Below are positions 26,603 to 34,875 of a stretch of DNA of 64,000 nucleotides, in pieces. The position numbers and the translations under genes were made by a program. Origin of the DNA: an uncultured Helicobacter sp. (GTDB taxonomy: Bacteria; Campylobacterota; Campylobacteria; Campylobacterales; Helicobacteraceae). Every line of letters begins with the position of its first letter. The first letter of the stretch is position 1. The stretch is from positions 98,148 to 162,147 of the forward strand of contig NZ_CALBGN010000001.1 of NCBI RefSeq assembly GCF_937893305.1. Direction: 5' to 3'. The notes under the pieces are model-generated. The model searched no databases. It was not told where the DNA came from and saw only the letters and a program-made list of their open reading frames with translations.

Positions 26603-26737
26603 TCTTTCTTATACAACAAAAGCTGCATAAGGGGGAGAGTATGGCAATAGAATTTGATATTAAGGAATCTAAAAAACTAAAAGGTGTTTATATTATTACT
26701 CCTAATAAATTTCAAGATTTAAGGGGAGAGATTTGGA
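26603..26737 (+). repeat. second copy of the 24890-25024 block
   Basis: This contains the end of the lost reading frame (SYTTKAA, stop), the GGGGGAGAG ribosome site and the start of epimerase copy B. See 24890-25024. Confidence 0.9.
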
Positions 26738-27201
26738 CAAGTTATTCTAGGGAATTTTTAAAGGCTTTATTGCCAAATGATTTAGAGTTTGTTCTTGATA
26801 AATTCACTTTATCTAAACCAAATGTATTGCGTGGAATCCACGGAGATGTCAAAACCTATAAACTTGTAACTTGTATAACTGGTGAGATTTATCAAGTTGT
26901 CGTGGATTGCAGAAAAGATTCTCCAACATATCTCCAATGGGAGAAATTTATTATTAGTTCTGATAATCAAAAATTAATCTTAATTCCTCCATGTTTTGGA
27001 AATGCGCAATATGTTAGTTCAAAATGTGATTCTATGTATTATTATAAACTGGCTTATAAAGGTGAATATGTTGATGCTAATGATCAATTCACTTTTGCTT
27101 GGAATGATCCACGCATAGGAATTGATTGGGGGGTTGAAAATCCTATTTTATCAAATAGAGATATTGAAGCTATGACACAAGACCATACAAAAGGATTTTA
27201 A
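26641..27201 (+). CDS. sugar-nucleotide 3,5-epimerase, RfbC/MlghB-like, copy B
   Basis: The 186-residue paralogue of the gene at 24928 keeps GIHGD with the catalytic His and the same N- and C-termini. The middle (about residues 33-138) is diverged. VPAGFGNAHCV of copy A reads IPPCFGNAQYV here, so the His after GNA becomes Gln. The start is set at ATG 26641 after GGGGGAGAG, because the frame upstream to 26566 is only a shifted reading of the poly-G tail. Differences around the active site suggest a different C3/C5 outcome from copy A; this is inference. Confidence 0.85.
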   Translation: MAIEFDIKESKKLKGVYIITPNKFQDLRGEIWTSYSREFLKALLPNDLEFVLDKFTLSKPNVLRGIHGDVKTYKLVTCITGEIYQVVVDCRKDSPTYLQWEKFIISSDNQKLILIPPCFGNAQYVSSKCDSMYYYKLAYKGEYVDANDQFTFAWNDPRIGIDWGVENPILSNRDIEAMTQDHTKGF

Positions 27202-27392
27202 GTGCAAAAAGATTCTAAAATTTATGTAGCAGGACATAGAGGGCTTGTAGGGAGTGCAATTTTACAAGAACTTCAAAAGCAAGGTTATACAAATCTTGTT
27301 TATAAAACACATAAAGAACTTGATTTAATCAATCAAAAAGCAGTGCAAGAGTTTTTTGCAAAAGAAAAACCGGAGTATGTGTTTTTTTGTGC
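27052..27392 (+). repeat. second copy of the 25336-25676 block
   Basis: This joins the end of epimerase copy B to the beginning of reductase copy B. See 25336-25676. Confidence 0.92.
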
Positions 27393-28266
27393 GGCTTTTG
27401 TGGGAGGTTTCATTAAGCAAAGAAAGTATCCTGCTGAATTTTTATATAACAATTTGATGATGCAAAATAATGTAATTTATTGTGCAGCTGAATTTAACAT
27501 TAAAAAGTTGGTTTATCTTGCTTCTGCGTGTGTTTATCCTAAGGATGCTCCTTTGCCATTGGAAGAAAAATATATGTTAAGTGGATCTTTTCAGCCCAAC
27601 AATGAAAGCTATGCAATTAGTAAAGTGTCTGGAATTAAATTGTGTGAATATTTAAACTTGGAGAGAGGAACAAATTTTTTATGTGTTGCTCCAACCAGCA
27701 TTTATGGCGAGAATGATAATTTTGATATAGAAGACTCTCATGTGCAGGCAGGAATTTTTAGGAAAATTTTCTTAGCAAAATGCTTAAATGAAAATAATTT
27801 TGAAGTGTTATGTAGTGATTTAAAACTTAATCAGCAAGAAGCAATCGAATTTTGTGAAAAATATGGAATCTTTAAAGATCATATAAAGATGATTGGGACA
27901 GGAAAAGCTGCTAGAGAGTTTGCAAATGCTAGAGATCTTGCGAATTTTTGTATTTATTTGGCAAATAATGTGGATTTTAAAGCATTGTGTGAATATGATG
28001 AATATGGAAATTTATTAAGTTCTTTTGTGAATTTTACTAATGAATCTCCTATTAGCATTAAAGAACTTTCTTTGTTAATGGCAAACCTTATAGGATATAA
28101 GGGGAAGTTAATTTTTGAAAAGGAGGTGGATTGCAATGATGGAACATTGTATAAGAGTATGAGTAATAAAAAATTTAATAAATTAGGGTTTAGAAATGAG
28201 ATCTCGCTAGAAAAAGGAATCGAAATGATGATTCAAGAATATAAAAGAGAATCGTTAAATAAATGA
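27202..28266 (+). CDS. GDP-sugar 4-ketoreductase, Fcl/MlghC-like, copy B
   Basis: Extended SDR of 354 residues with a GTG start. The first 64 residues are the same as in copy A, including the VAGHRGLVGSAI nucleotide loop. Then it departs: FFCAAFVGGFIKQ replaces AAKAGGIAAN in the substrate loop. The catalytic pair is YAISK near residue 137. A normal C-terminus (EYKRESLNK) is present, so this copy has no poly-G tail. With epimerase copy B it probably forms a second branch making a different GDP-(6-deoxy-)heptose isomer. Confidence 0.85.
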   Translation: MQKDSKIYVAGHRGLVGSAILQELQKQGYTNLVYKTHKELDLINQKAVQEFFAKEKPEYVFFCAAFVGGFIKQRKYPAEFLYNNLMMQNNVIYCAAEFNIKKLVYLASACVYPKDAPLPLEEKYMLSGSFQPNNESYAISKVSGIKLCEYLNLERGTNFLCVAPTSIYGENDNFDIEDSHVQAGIFRKIFLAKCLNENNFEVLCSDLKLNQQEAIEFCEKYGIFKDHIKMIGTGKAAREFANARDLANFCIYLANNVDFKALCEYDEYGNLLSSFVNFTNESPISIKELSLLMANLIGYKGKLIFEKEVDCNDGTLYKSMSNKKFNKLGFRNEISLEKGIEMMIQEYKRESLNK

Positions 28267-28292
28267 TTTATATATTAATTTAGGAGTATAAA

Positions 28293-29537
28293 ATGAAAAT
28301 TGGAATTTTAGGAGCTGGTGTCTCCGGATTATCTATTGCAAGGCTTTTAAAAGATGATTTTGAAGTAGAGGTTTTAGAAAAAGAGTCTGTTGTTGGAGGT
28401 ATAGCTAGAACCAAAGATGTTGATGGGATGGTATATCATATAAATGGTGGGCATTGTTTTGATTCCAAATATGAAGATGTAAAAGATTTTGTTTTTAACA
28501 AAGTTTTACTTAAATCAGAGTGGAATTTAATAAAAAGAGAAACAAGAATTTATTTTAGAGATAAATGGATTTCATATCCAATAGAGTTTTCTGTTAAGCA
28601 AATTAATGATATTGATTCAAAATTAGCATTTGACATTACTTTGGAAATGCTTAATGCATCTTATGAAAAAGGAAAAAACCTAGAAGAGTGGTTTATAAAT
28701 CATTTTGGACCAACTTTAGCAAGAGAGTATTTTATACCTTATAATACTAAAATTTGGGGTATTGAACCCAAAAATATGGATAGTGTTTGGACTATAGATG
28801 ATAAACAGATGAAACTTCCGGTGCCAGATAAAGTGAGATTTTTTGAATCATTATTTGGAAGTGTAAATGATGGTATGGCACACCAAAATTTTTACTATCC
28901 AAAAACTAATAATCAAAACACTTTCATAGAAGCAATTGGAGATGGAGTAAAAGTCATCTTAAATTATCCTGTAAAGAAAATAGAAAAAAATGCAAGAAAG
29001 TGGGTTATAAATGGAGAGAAAGAATATGATTTAATCATCAATACTTCGCCATTGGATTTATTTATTGGATTTTTAGATAATGTTGCAAATAATGTTCAAG
29101 AATGTTTTGATAAATTAAAATACAACAAAGTTTCAAATGCTCTTTGGGAGACAGATGGCAGTTTGGATGTAACTTGGGCGTATATTCCAGTTCCTGATAT
29201 TGGTATCCATAGGTTATCTAATACTGGATTTGTAGTAACTCCTAAAAAAAATTATTGTGTGACTGAATCCATTGGCGTGCGCGATATAGATTATTTTGAA
29301 AAAGAGGGTGGCAAACTTCCATTTCTAAAAAGAATCGTTGGACACAATATTACTGATCATGCTTATGTGTTGTTTGATTTGAATTATAAAGAATCTAAAG
29401 AGAAGGCAATAAAATATTTGGATTCTCTAGGTATTATTTCTCATGGGCGTTTTGGTGAGTGGGAATATTATAATATGGATGTATGCATTAAGAGATCTAT
29501 TGATTTGGCAGAAAAAATCAAAGAAAAATATTTATAG
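28293..29537 (+). CDS. UGM-like FAD-dependent sugar mutase, stand-alone copy
   Basis: The 414 residues match the first half of the fusion at 22316, with GAGVSGLSIA, VGGIARTKD, the GGHCF segment and NTKIWGIEP. The family includes UDP-galactopyranose mutase, which interconverts pyranose and furanose rings using reduced FAD. Nearby genes make GDP-heptose, so a heptose ring mutase is possible but unproven. A different oxidoreductase role cannot be excluded. The stop overlaps the GTG of the next frame. Strong similarity blocks to the fusion copy alternate with diverged stretches. Confidence 0.75.
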   Translation: MKIGILGAGVSGLSIARLLKDDFEVEVLEKESVVGGIARTKDVDGMVYHINGGHCFDSKYEDVKDFVFNKVLLKSEWNLIKRETRIYFRDKWISYPIEFSVKQINDIDSKLAFDITLEMLNASYEKGKNLEEWFINHFGPTLAREYFIPYNTKIWGIEPKNMDSVWTIDDKQMKLPVPDKVRFFESLFGSVNDGMAHQNFYYPKTNNQNTFIEAIGDGVKVILNYPVKKIEKNARKWVINGEKEYDLIINTSPLDLFIGFLDNVANNVQECFDKLKYNKVSNALWETDGSLDVTWAYIPVPDIGIHRLSNTGFVVTPKKNYCVTESIGVRDIDYFEKEGGKLPFLKRIVGHNITDHAYVLFDLNYKESKEKAIKYLDSLGIISHGRFGEWEYYNMDVCIKRSIDLAEKIKEKYL

Positions 29538-29890
29538 TGGAGATGAAAATGGATTACGCACAGATTAATTATTGTTTGTTAATGTCAAATATTATTGCAA
29601 ATTTAGATATTAACAAAAAAGATAAAGAGATTCTTTTGTTATTGTTGCAAGATAGAGATAGGAATTATATTAGAATTAATGACAACGCTGAATGCTTTAA
29701 CAACATCTGTAAATATTTAAAAATATTAAAGCCATTAAATATTCCAAATGATAAGCTTATTAGGATTGGCGGAAACGGTGATGGCGGGTATGTTATGTAC
29801 AATGACTCATTAGTATCGGCGGGGGGGGGGGGGAATTATTCCCTAAAGCGATTTCTCTTGGCGTTTCTGATTATTCTCCTTGGGATTTAG
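29537..29890 (+). CDS. FkbM-type methyltransferase, N-terminal fragment (poly-G frameshifted)
   Basis: This is the front part of a methyltransferase that is out of frame at 13 G. The sequence GGNGDGGYVMYND near residue 80 is typical of Campylobacter capsule methyltransferases such as Cj1420. After the poly-G the frame runs into unrelated residues and stops at 29890. GTG 29537 or ATG 29543 may be the start. Joined to the frame that resumes after the tract, the gene would code for about 300 residues. It is an OFF state of a phase-variable gene rather than a dead gene. Confidence 0.7.
   Translation: MEMKMDYAQINYCLLMSNIIANLDINKKDKEILLLLLQDRDRNYIRINDNAECFNNICKYLKILKPLNIPNDKLIRIGGNGDGGYVMYNDSLVSAGGGGNYSLKRFLLAFLIILLGI
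29821..29833 (+). repeat. poly-G tract (13 G) switching the methyltransferase
   Basis: Thirteen G lie inside the coding region. With 11 or 14 G the codons continue as GAA TTA TTC CCT AAA into the downstream frame (ELFPKAISLGVSDYSPWD). With 13 G the frame stops at 29888-29890, and with 12 G it meets TAA within four codons. The gene is therefore OFF in this sequence, unless the tract length is a read or culture artefact. Confidence 0.92.
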
Positions 29891-29892
29891 AA

Positions 29893-30447
29893 ATGGCACA
29901 AAGAGGGTATAAGGTTTTAGAATACGATGCTAGCATAGATAAAGGACCATACAATCATCCAAATATTTGTTTCCATAAGAAGTTTGTAGGATTGCAAAAT
30001 AGTGATAATATGACGACTTTAGAAGCAATTATTGAAAACAATGAATTAGATTCCGCTCTGCCAAATATTTTGCAAATTGATATTGAAAATGCCGAATGGG
30101 ATATTTTTGAAAGAATAGATATGGAATTGATTAATCAATATTTTCATCAAGTTATTTTTGAGTTTCATGGATGTAATCCAGAAGAAATGCTTGAAACAAA
30201 AAGAAAACTTGAGATTTTGGAGAGAATAAATCAATGCTATCAACCGATACATTTTCATTTTAATAATCACGGAAAGATTTTTTATTGTAGAAATTTATTT
30301 TTTAGTGTTACCTTGGAAGTTTCCTATTTGAGAAGGGATATGTCTGAAAATTTAATGCACTATGGATACAGAAAGAAAGGTATTGTGGAGGGATTTGATT
30401 TTCCAACGCATCCTGCTAATCCTGAAATTCCTATCAGATTTTGTTGA
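29893..30447 (+). CDS. FkbM-type methyltransferase, C-terminal fragment
   Basis: This is the rest of the phase-variable methyltransferase. Its true frame begins at the poly-G tract, and ATG 29893 is only an internal methionine. It contains LEYDASI, LQIDIENAEWDIFE (the FkbM-type Asp-Glu strand, near residue 61 of this fragment) and VIFEFHG. SAM-dependent O-methylation of a capsule sugar is the likely role. No promoter or good ribosome site precedes it, so it is probably not made alone. The gene is followed by an 80-bp gap with a new promoter. Confidence 0.7.
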   Translation: MAQRGYKVLEYDASIDKGPYNHPNICFHKKFVGLQNSDNMTTLEAIIENNELDSALPNILQIDIENAEWDIFERIDMELINQYFHQVIFEFHGCNPEEMLETKRKLEILERINQCYQPIHFHFNNHGKIFYCRNLFFSVTLEVSYLRRDMSENLMHYGYRKKGIVEGFDFPTHPANPEIPIRFC

Positions 30448-30500
30448 ATAATAAATATAAATATTTATGGAGGTAGTCAATAAATTAATTATTGTTATGA

Positions 30501-30506
30501 TACAAT
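30501..30506 (+). promoter_or_regulatory. putative -10 box of the dehydratase-heptose operon
   Basis: TATGATACAATAAC contains TACAAT, 22 bases before the ATG at 30528. GAAGGA serves as ribosome site. It starts a unit of four closely spaced genes through hddC. Confidence 0.45.
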
Positions 30507-30527
30507 AACAGATAATGAAGGATTACA

Positions 30528-31556
30528 ATGAAGACAGCATTAATTACAGGTTTTACAGGGCAAGTTGGGTCGCAAATGGCAGATTATTTGCTTGAGCATA
30601 CAGATTATGAAGTGGTTGGAATGATGCGTTGGCAAGAGCCTATGGATAATATCTATCATTTAAGTGATAGGATAAATAAAAAAGATAGAATTAGTGTATT
30701 TTATGCGGATTTAAATGACTATTCTAGTATTCAAAAGCTTTTTGAGAGTAAGAAACCAGATGTTATCTTTCATCTTGCGGCACAATCCTATCCAAAAACT
30801 TCTTTTGATATTCCCATAGAGACATTGCAGACAAATATTATAGGCACGGCAAATATTTTGGAAAATATTAGAAATCTTAGAAATAAAGATGGTTATGATC
30901 CTGTGGTGCATGTTTGTTCATCTAGTGAAGTTTATGGACGTGCGAAAGTTGGTGTAAAACTAAATGAAGAGACAACATTTCATGGGGCAAGTCCATATAG
31001 TATTAGCAAAATTGGAACAGATTATTTGGGAAGATTTTATGGTGAAGCCTATGGAATTCGAACCTTTGTTACAAGAATGGGAACACATAGTGGTCCAAGA
31101 CGCAGTGATGTCTTTTTTGAAAGCACTGTTGCCAAGCAAATTGCGTTGATTGAGGCAGAATTTCAAGAGCCTGTGATTAAGGTTGGGAATTTATCAAGCG
31201 TTAGGACTTTTCAGGATTGTCGTGATGCTATTAGGGCGTATTATTTGCTATCTCTTGAGAGTGAGAAAGGAAATGTGCCTTGCGGTGAGGCATTTAATAT
31301 TGCTGGAGAAGAAGCTTTTAAGTTGCCTGAGGTGATAGAAATACTTCTGGGATTTTCAACAAGAAAAGATATAAAAGTGAAGCAGGATGAAGAGAGAATG
31401 AGACCTATTGATGCTGATTATCAAATGTTTGATAATACAAAAATCAAAAGTTTTATTAATTGGAAACCAGAGATTCCAGCTAGAAAAATGTTTGAAGATC
31501 TGTTAAACCATTGGAGAGATGAGATTTCTAGGGGTAGAATCCCATTGAATAGGTAA
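30528..31556 (+). CDS. GDP-sugar 4,6-dehydratase (GMD/DmhA-like)
   Basis: Extended SDR of 342 residues. It has the cofactor loop TGFTGQVGSQ (residues 8-17), HLAAQSYPKTSF, the catalytic SSSEVYG with its Ser-Glu pair, and YSISK near residue 156. The family converts GDP-mannose, or in Campylobacter (DmhA) GDP-D-glycero-D-manno-heptose, to the 4-keto-6-deoxy sugar. Adjacent hddA, gmhA and hddC favour the heptose. Its product would feed the two epimerase/reductase pairs and the ColD-like domain upstream. The substrate is inferred from context. Confidence 0.88.
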   Translation: MKTALITGFTGQVGSQMADYLLEHTDYEVVGMMRWQEPMDNIYHLSDRINKKDRISVFYADLNDYSSIQKLFESKKPDVIFHLAAQSYPKTSFDIPIETLQTNIIGTANILENIRNLRNKDGYDPVVHVCSSSEVYGRAKVGVKLNEETTFHGASPYSISKIGTDYLGRFYGEAYGIRTFVTRMGTHSGPRRSDVFFESTVAKQIALIEAEFQEPVIKVGNLSSVRTFQDCRDAIRAYYLLSLESEKGNVPCGEAFNIAGEEAFKLPEVIEILLGFSTRKDIKVKQDEERMRPIDADYQMFDNTKIKSFINWKPEIPARKMFEDLLNHWRDEISRGRIPLNR

Positions 31557-31560
31557 AATA

Positions 31561-32580
31561 ATGAAAATAGTGCGTTCGCAAGCTCCATTGAGATTAGGTT
31601 TGGCAGGTGGTGGAACAGACATTGATTTGTATTGTGAAAAATATGGTGGGTATGTTTTAAATGCAACAATCTCCATGTATATTCGTTGCACTATCAAAGA
31701 AAGAGATGACAACAAGATTGTTTTTGATTCTCCTGATACAAATTGTTTTGTGGAATATGAAAGTGCAGAATCTTTAGTGTCTGATGGAAAGCTTGATTTA
31801 TATAAGTGCGTATATAATCGTTTGGTGAGAGATTTTATTAAGAAGCCTCTTAGTTTTTCTTTGCATACTTATTCTGATGTTCCTGGAGGTAGTGGCTTAG
31901 GAGGGAGTTCTACACTAGTTGTTGCTATTATTGCTGCATTTGCAGAATGGTTGCATTTACCCCTTGGAGAATATGATATTGCCAAACTTGCTTTTGAGAT
32001 AGAAAGAGAAGAAATGAGAATAGTCGGTGGCGCACAAGATCAATATGCTGCGACTTTTGGCGGATTTAATTTTATGGAATTTTATGGAGACAAACGAGTG
32101 ATTGTAAATCCTCTTAGAGTTAAGAATTGGATTGTTAGTGAATTAGAATCTCAAGTTGTATTGTATTTTACAAATATTACTAGAGAAGCAAAAGACATAG
32201 AATCTCATAAAAGAGGTAAGTTACAAGGAGGTGAATCTTTGGAAGCCATGCATCAAATTAAGCAAGACGCAAGTGATATGAAAGAGGCGTTATTGAAAGG
32301 CAATTTTAAAAATATCGCCAAGATACTTAGCAGATCTTGGGAGTCAAAAAAAGTAATTTCTGAAATTGTAAGCAATGATGAAGTAGATAGAATATATAGG
32401 TTAGCGATGGATAATGGTGCTTATGGTGGAAAGATTAGTGGAGCTGGAGCTGGAGGGTTCATGTTTTTCATGGTAGATCCTATTGAAAAATATAGACTTA
32501 TAAAAAGGCTAAATACTGAACAAGGGTATGTAGCCGAATTTAATTTTGTAAAAGAAGGTGTAAAGTCATGGACAATTTAA
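31561..32580 (+). CDS. hddA: D-glycero-alpha-D-manno-heptose 7-phosphate kinase
   Basis: GHMP-superfamily kinase that phosphorylates C1 of heptose-7-phosphate on the GDP-heptose route. The N-terminal APLRLGLAGGGTDI is characteristic of HddA. The ATP-binding GHMP loop is PGGSGLGGSSTL near residues 108-119. The C-terminal GKISGAGAGGFMFF is motif 3. The chain is 339 residues. It lies 4 bases after the dehydratase and overlaps gmhA by 13 bases. The bisphosphate phosphatase GmhB is not in this window and must be supplied elsewhere. Confidence 0.92.
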   Translation: MKIVRSQAPLRLGLAGGGTDIDLYCEKYGGYVLNATISMYIRCTIKERDDNKIVFDSPDTNCFVEYESAESLVSDGKLDLYKCVYNRLVRDFIKKPLSFSLHTYSDVPGGSGLGGSSTLVVAIIAAFAEWLHLPLGEYDIAKLAFEIEREEMRIVGGAQDQYAATFGGFNFMEFYGDKRVIVNPLRVKNWIVSELESQVVLYFTNITREAKDIESHKRGKLQGGESLEAMHQIKQDASDMKEALLKGNFKNIAKILSRSWESKKVISEIVSNDEVDRIYRLAMDNGAYGGKISGAGAGGFMFFMVDPIEKYRLIKRLNTEQGYVAEFNFVKEGVKSWTI

Positions 32581-33173
32581 ATGTTTATATTAAACAACAA
32601 TTTACTGATTCTATTTCTGTGAAAAACATTATTCTGCAAGATGATGCGCTTATAGAATTAATTAAAGAGATTGCATTAAAGATAGTTCAAGCTTATAAAA
32701 ATGGCAGTAAAACCTTAATAGCTGGTAATGGTGGAAGTGCTGCTGATGCACAGCATATAGCCGGGGAGTTTGTGAGTCGATTTTATTTTGATAGAGAAGG
32801 GATTCCAAGTATTGCACTTACAACGGATACAAGTATTTTAACTGCTATTGGTAATGATTATGGATATGATAAGCTTTTTGCTAGGCAAGTTCAAGCGCAA
32901 GGTGTAGCAGGAGATGTATTTATAGGAATATCTACGAGCGGAAATAGTGTAAACATTATAGAGGCTTTAAAAGTCTGTAAGGATAAGGGAATTGTTAGTA
33001 TTGGACTAACTGGACAAAATGGCGGGAAAATGGCAGATTTATGTGATTATTGTATTAAGATTCCATCAACTTGCACGCCTAGAATTCAAGAATCACATAT
33101 TGTTGTTGGACACACTCTTTGTGCTATTGTGGAAGAAGAGCTTTTTGGCAAAGGATTTGGGTGCAAGCTATAG
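32568..33173 (+). CDS. gmhA: sedoheptulose-7-phosphate isomerase
   Basis: SIS-domain enzyme converting sedoheptulose-7-phosphate to D-glycero-D-manno-heptose-7-phosphate, the first step of heptose synthesis. Motifs are AGNGGSAADAQHIAGEF (about residues 49-65), the phosphate loop ISTSGNSVN and a C-terminal QESHIVVGH. The 201 residues are the normal length. As it sits between hddA and hddC it is probably the capsule-dedicated isozyme (GmhA2 type), and an LPS copy may exist elsewhere. Confidence 0.93.
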   Translation: MDNLNVYIKQQFTDSISVKNIILQDDALIELIKEIALKIVQAYKNGSKTLIAGNGGSAADAQHIAGEFVSRFYFDREGIPSIALTTDTSILTAIGNDYGYDKLFARQVQAQGVAGDVFIGISTSGNSVNIIEALKVCKDKGIVSIGLTGQNGGKMADLCDYCIKIPSTCTPRIQESHIVVGHTLCAIVEEELFGKGFGCKL

Positions 33174-33838
33174 TTCTAGCTGGTGGGCTTGGAACTAGGC
33201 TAAGAAGTATTGTTAAAGATGTTCCAAAGCCAATGGCTCCTATTGGAGATAAGCCATTTTTGGCGTTTGTGTTAGAATATCTTAAAAAGCAAGGAGTTAA
33301 TGAGATTATTTTAAGCGTTTCTTATAAGTATGAAGTTATACAAAACTATTTTAAAAATAGATTTTGTGGAATGAATATAGTTTATAATGTAGAAAAAGAG
33401 CTTCTTGGAACTGGTGGTGCTATAAGAGATGCTTTAAAATTTGTTGATGACGAAGCTTATGTTTTAAATGGCGATACTTTTTTTGATATTGATTTAAAAG
33501 AGTTATCTTTAGAACAAAATAAGATATGTATAGCTTTAAAGCAGATGAAGAATTTTGATAGATATGGTTCTATAAATATAAACAATCGAGGTTTTGTGGT
33601 ATCTTTTGAAGAAAAAGTTTATAAAACAAAAGGCTTTATTAATGGTGGTATTTATCATATAAAAAAGGGTATTTTTGATGATTTTTCATTACAAGATAAA
33701 TTTTCTTTTGAAGAATTTTTGCAAAAGAATTTTGAACATTTAAAGATTAAATCTAGAGTATTCGATAATTATTTTATAGATATTGGAATTCCAAGTGACT
33801 ATGAGTTGTTTGTTAAAAAATATAAAGAGAAAGCTTAA
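33161..33838 (+). CDS. hddC: D-glycero-alpha-D-manno-heptose 1-phosphate guanylyltransferase
   Basis: Nucleotidyltransferase that activates heptose-1-phosphate with GTP to GDP-heptose. The N-terminal QAIVLAGGLGTRLRSI and VPKPMAPIGDKPFL are the GTP/Mg and substrate loops. LNGDTFFDID holds the metal-binding Asp. The start is GTG 33161 with AAAGGA about 6 bases upstream, because the longer frame from 33119 only reads the gmhA end in another frame. It ends the heptose operon, and a 2-kb decayed gap follows. Confidence 0.9.
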   Translation: MQAIVLAGGLGTRLRSIVKDVPKPMAPIGDKPFLAFVLEYLKKQGVNEIILSVSYKYEVIQNYFKNRFCGMNIVYNVEKELLGTGGAIRDALKFVDDEAYVLNGDTFFDIDLKELSLEQNKICIALKQMKNFDRYGSININNRGFVVSFEEKVYKTKGFINGGIYHIKKGIFDDFSLQDKFSFEEFLQKNFEHLKIKSRVFDNYFIDIGIPSDYELFVKKYKEKA

Positions 33839-34292
33839 AATAATTAATAAGAAAAGAGTGTTTTTATCTTAAAAATTCAGTAGTAGATTTTAATCTGTTT
33901 ATGTATAAGGGATGCCCTATTTAAAATTTATCAAACAATATGTTTTTGGGTTTTATAAAATGGTGATCTATGATTTAAAATACTTTGTCTTACAGTGAAA
34001 AATTAATGATTAAGAAATTACAAAAATATTTTCAAATATATTTATACTCTTATTGAAGAATTTTTAAAACATTCACAAAATCATTCAAATCAAATATTCA
34101 AAGTAAAATTTTTCTACAATAGTTAACTTCGCTTGGTTAATGTTACAATATCGCTTTGCAAATCAAGATTATTTTTATGCTTAAAATCAAAGTGTCATTT
34201 TTTCAGCTTTGATTTCTAACGCAAATTTTTCCTTTTATTTTAAAATGCATCCTTTATTTTATGTTAAATTTCTTTTAAAACAAAGGATTATT

Positions 34293-34804
34293 ATGGATAG
34301 GAAGAGACTATAGAGAAGCTAAAGGATATTTTGGCAAATGAAGGGCGAAGAGAGAACATTTTTTCTAATAATCTCTTTTGTTAATCTAGATTTTCCACCT
34401 ATCCAAGCAAATGGTGATTTTAAAGCACTAGTTAAAGTTTGCATTATGCATTTACAACTTTTAAAATAAAATTAATAAGCTTTAGCCTCCAAACTTTGAG
34501 CTTTACAATCACCTTTTATGCTTCAAAAATTTTCATTTCAAGCTCCAAAAGCGATATTTTTCCCGCACACCCAAACCACTTTTAAGTCAAAAGTTTCTAT
34601 TTATTAGTGCAAATAGGAAGTATAAATGATGAAGAGGAGTTGCATTGCTAGAATTGATGATGAGCTTTATGTTAAATGCCTTCAAAAACGCCCAAAATCA
34701 AAGCTTTTTAGCGATAATAAAGCTTATGAATCAATAGAATTAGAGAGTGAAAATTTGAAATTATAGGGCGTGTGGTTGGATATTTCAAAAAAATTTCTCT
34801 TTAA
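34293..34804 (+). pseudogene. decayed S24/LexA-like phage-type repressor
   Basis: A start with AAAGGA 5 bases upstream reads MDRK and then shifts frame into EETIEKLKDILANEGRREN, an N-terminal DNA-binding start known from S24 repressors of this phylum. The middle is broken; FPPIQANGD near 34391 resembles the start of the protease domain. The end is clear: ARIDDELYVKCLQK, SKLFSDNKAYESIELE and, after one more shift, IIGRVVGYFKKI. The Lys in YVKCLQ matches the catalytic lysine of S24 peptidases. At least three frameshifts or stops make it non-functional. Confidence 0.7.
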
Positions 34805-34875
34805 ATTTTAAATAGTATTAATAGACTTAAAGCTATTTGCAAAGTAAGTATCAAGTAAATATAAAGCAAACCATC

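Noticed and set aside
26566..26640. Longer N-terminus for epimerase copy B
   Set aside because: The extra codons are a shifted reading of the poly-G tail. The strong GGGGGAGAG site and the match to copy A set the start at 26641.
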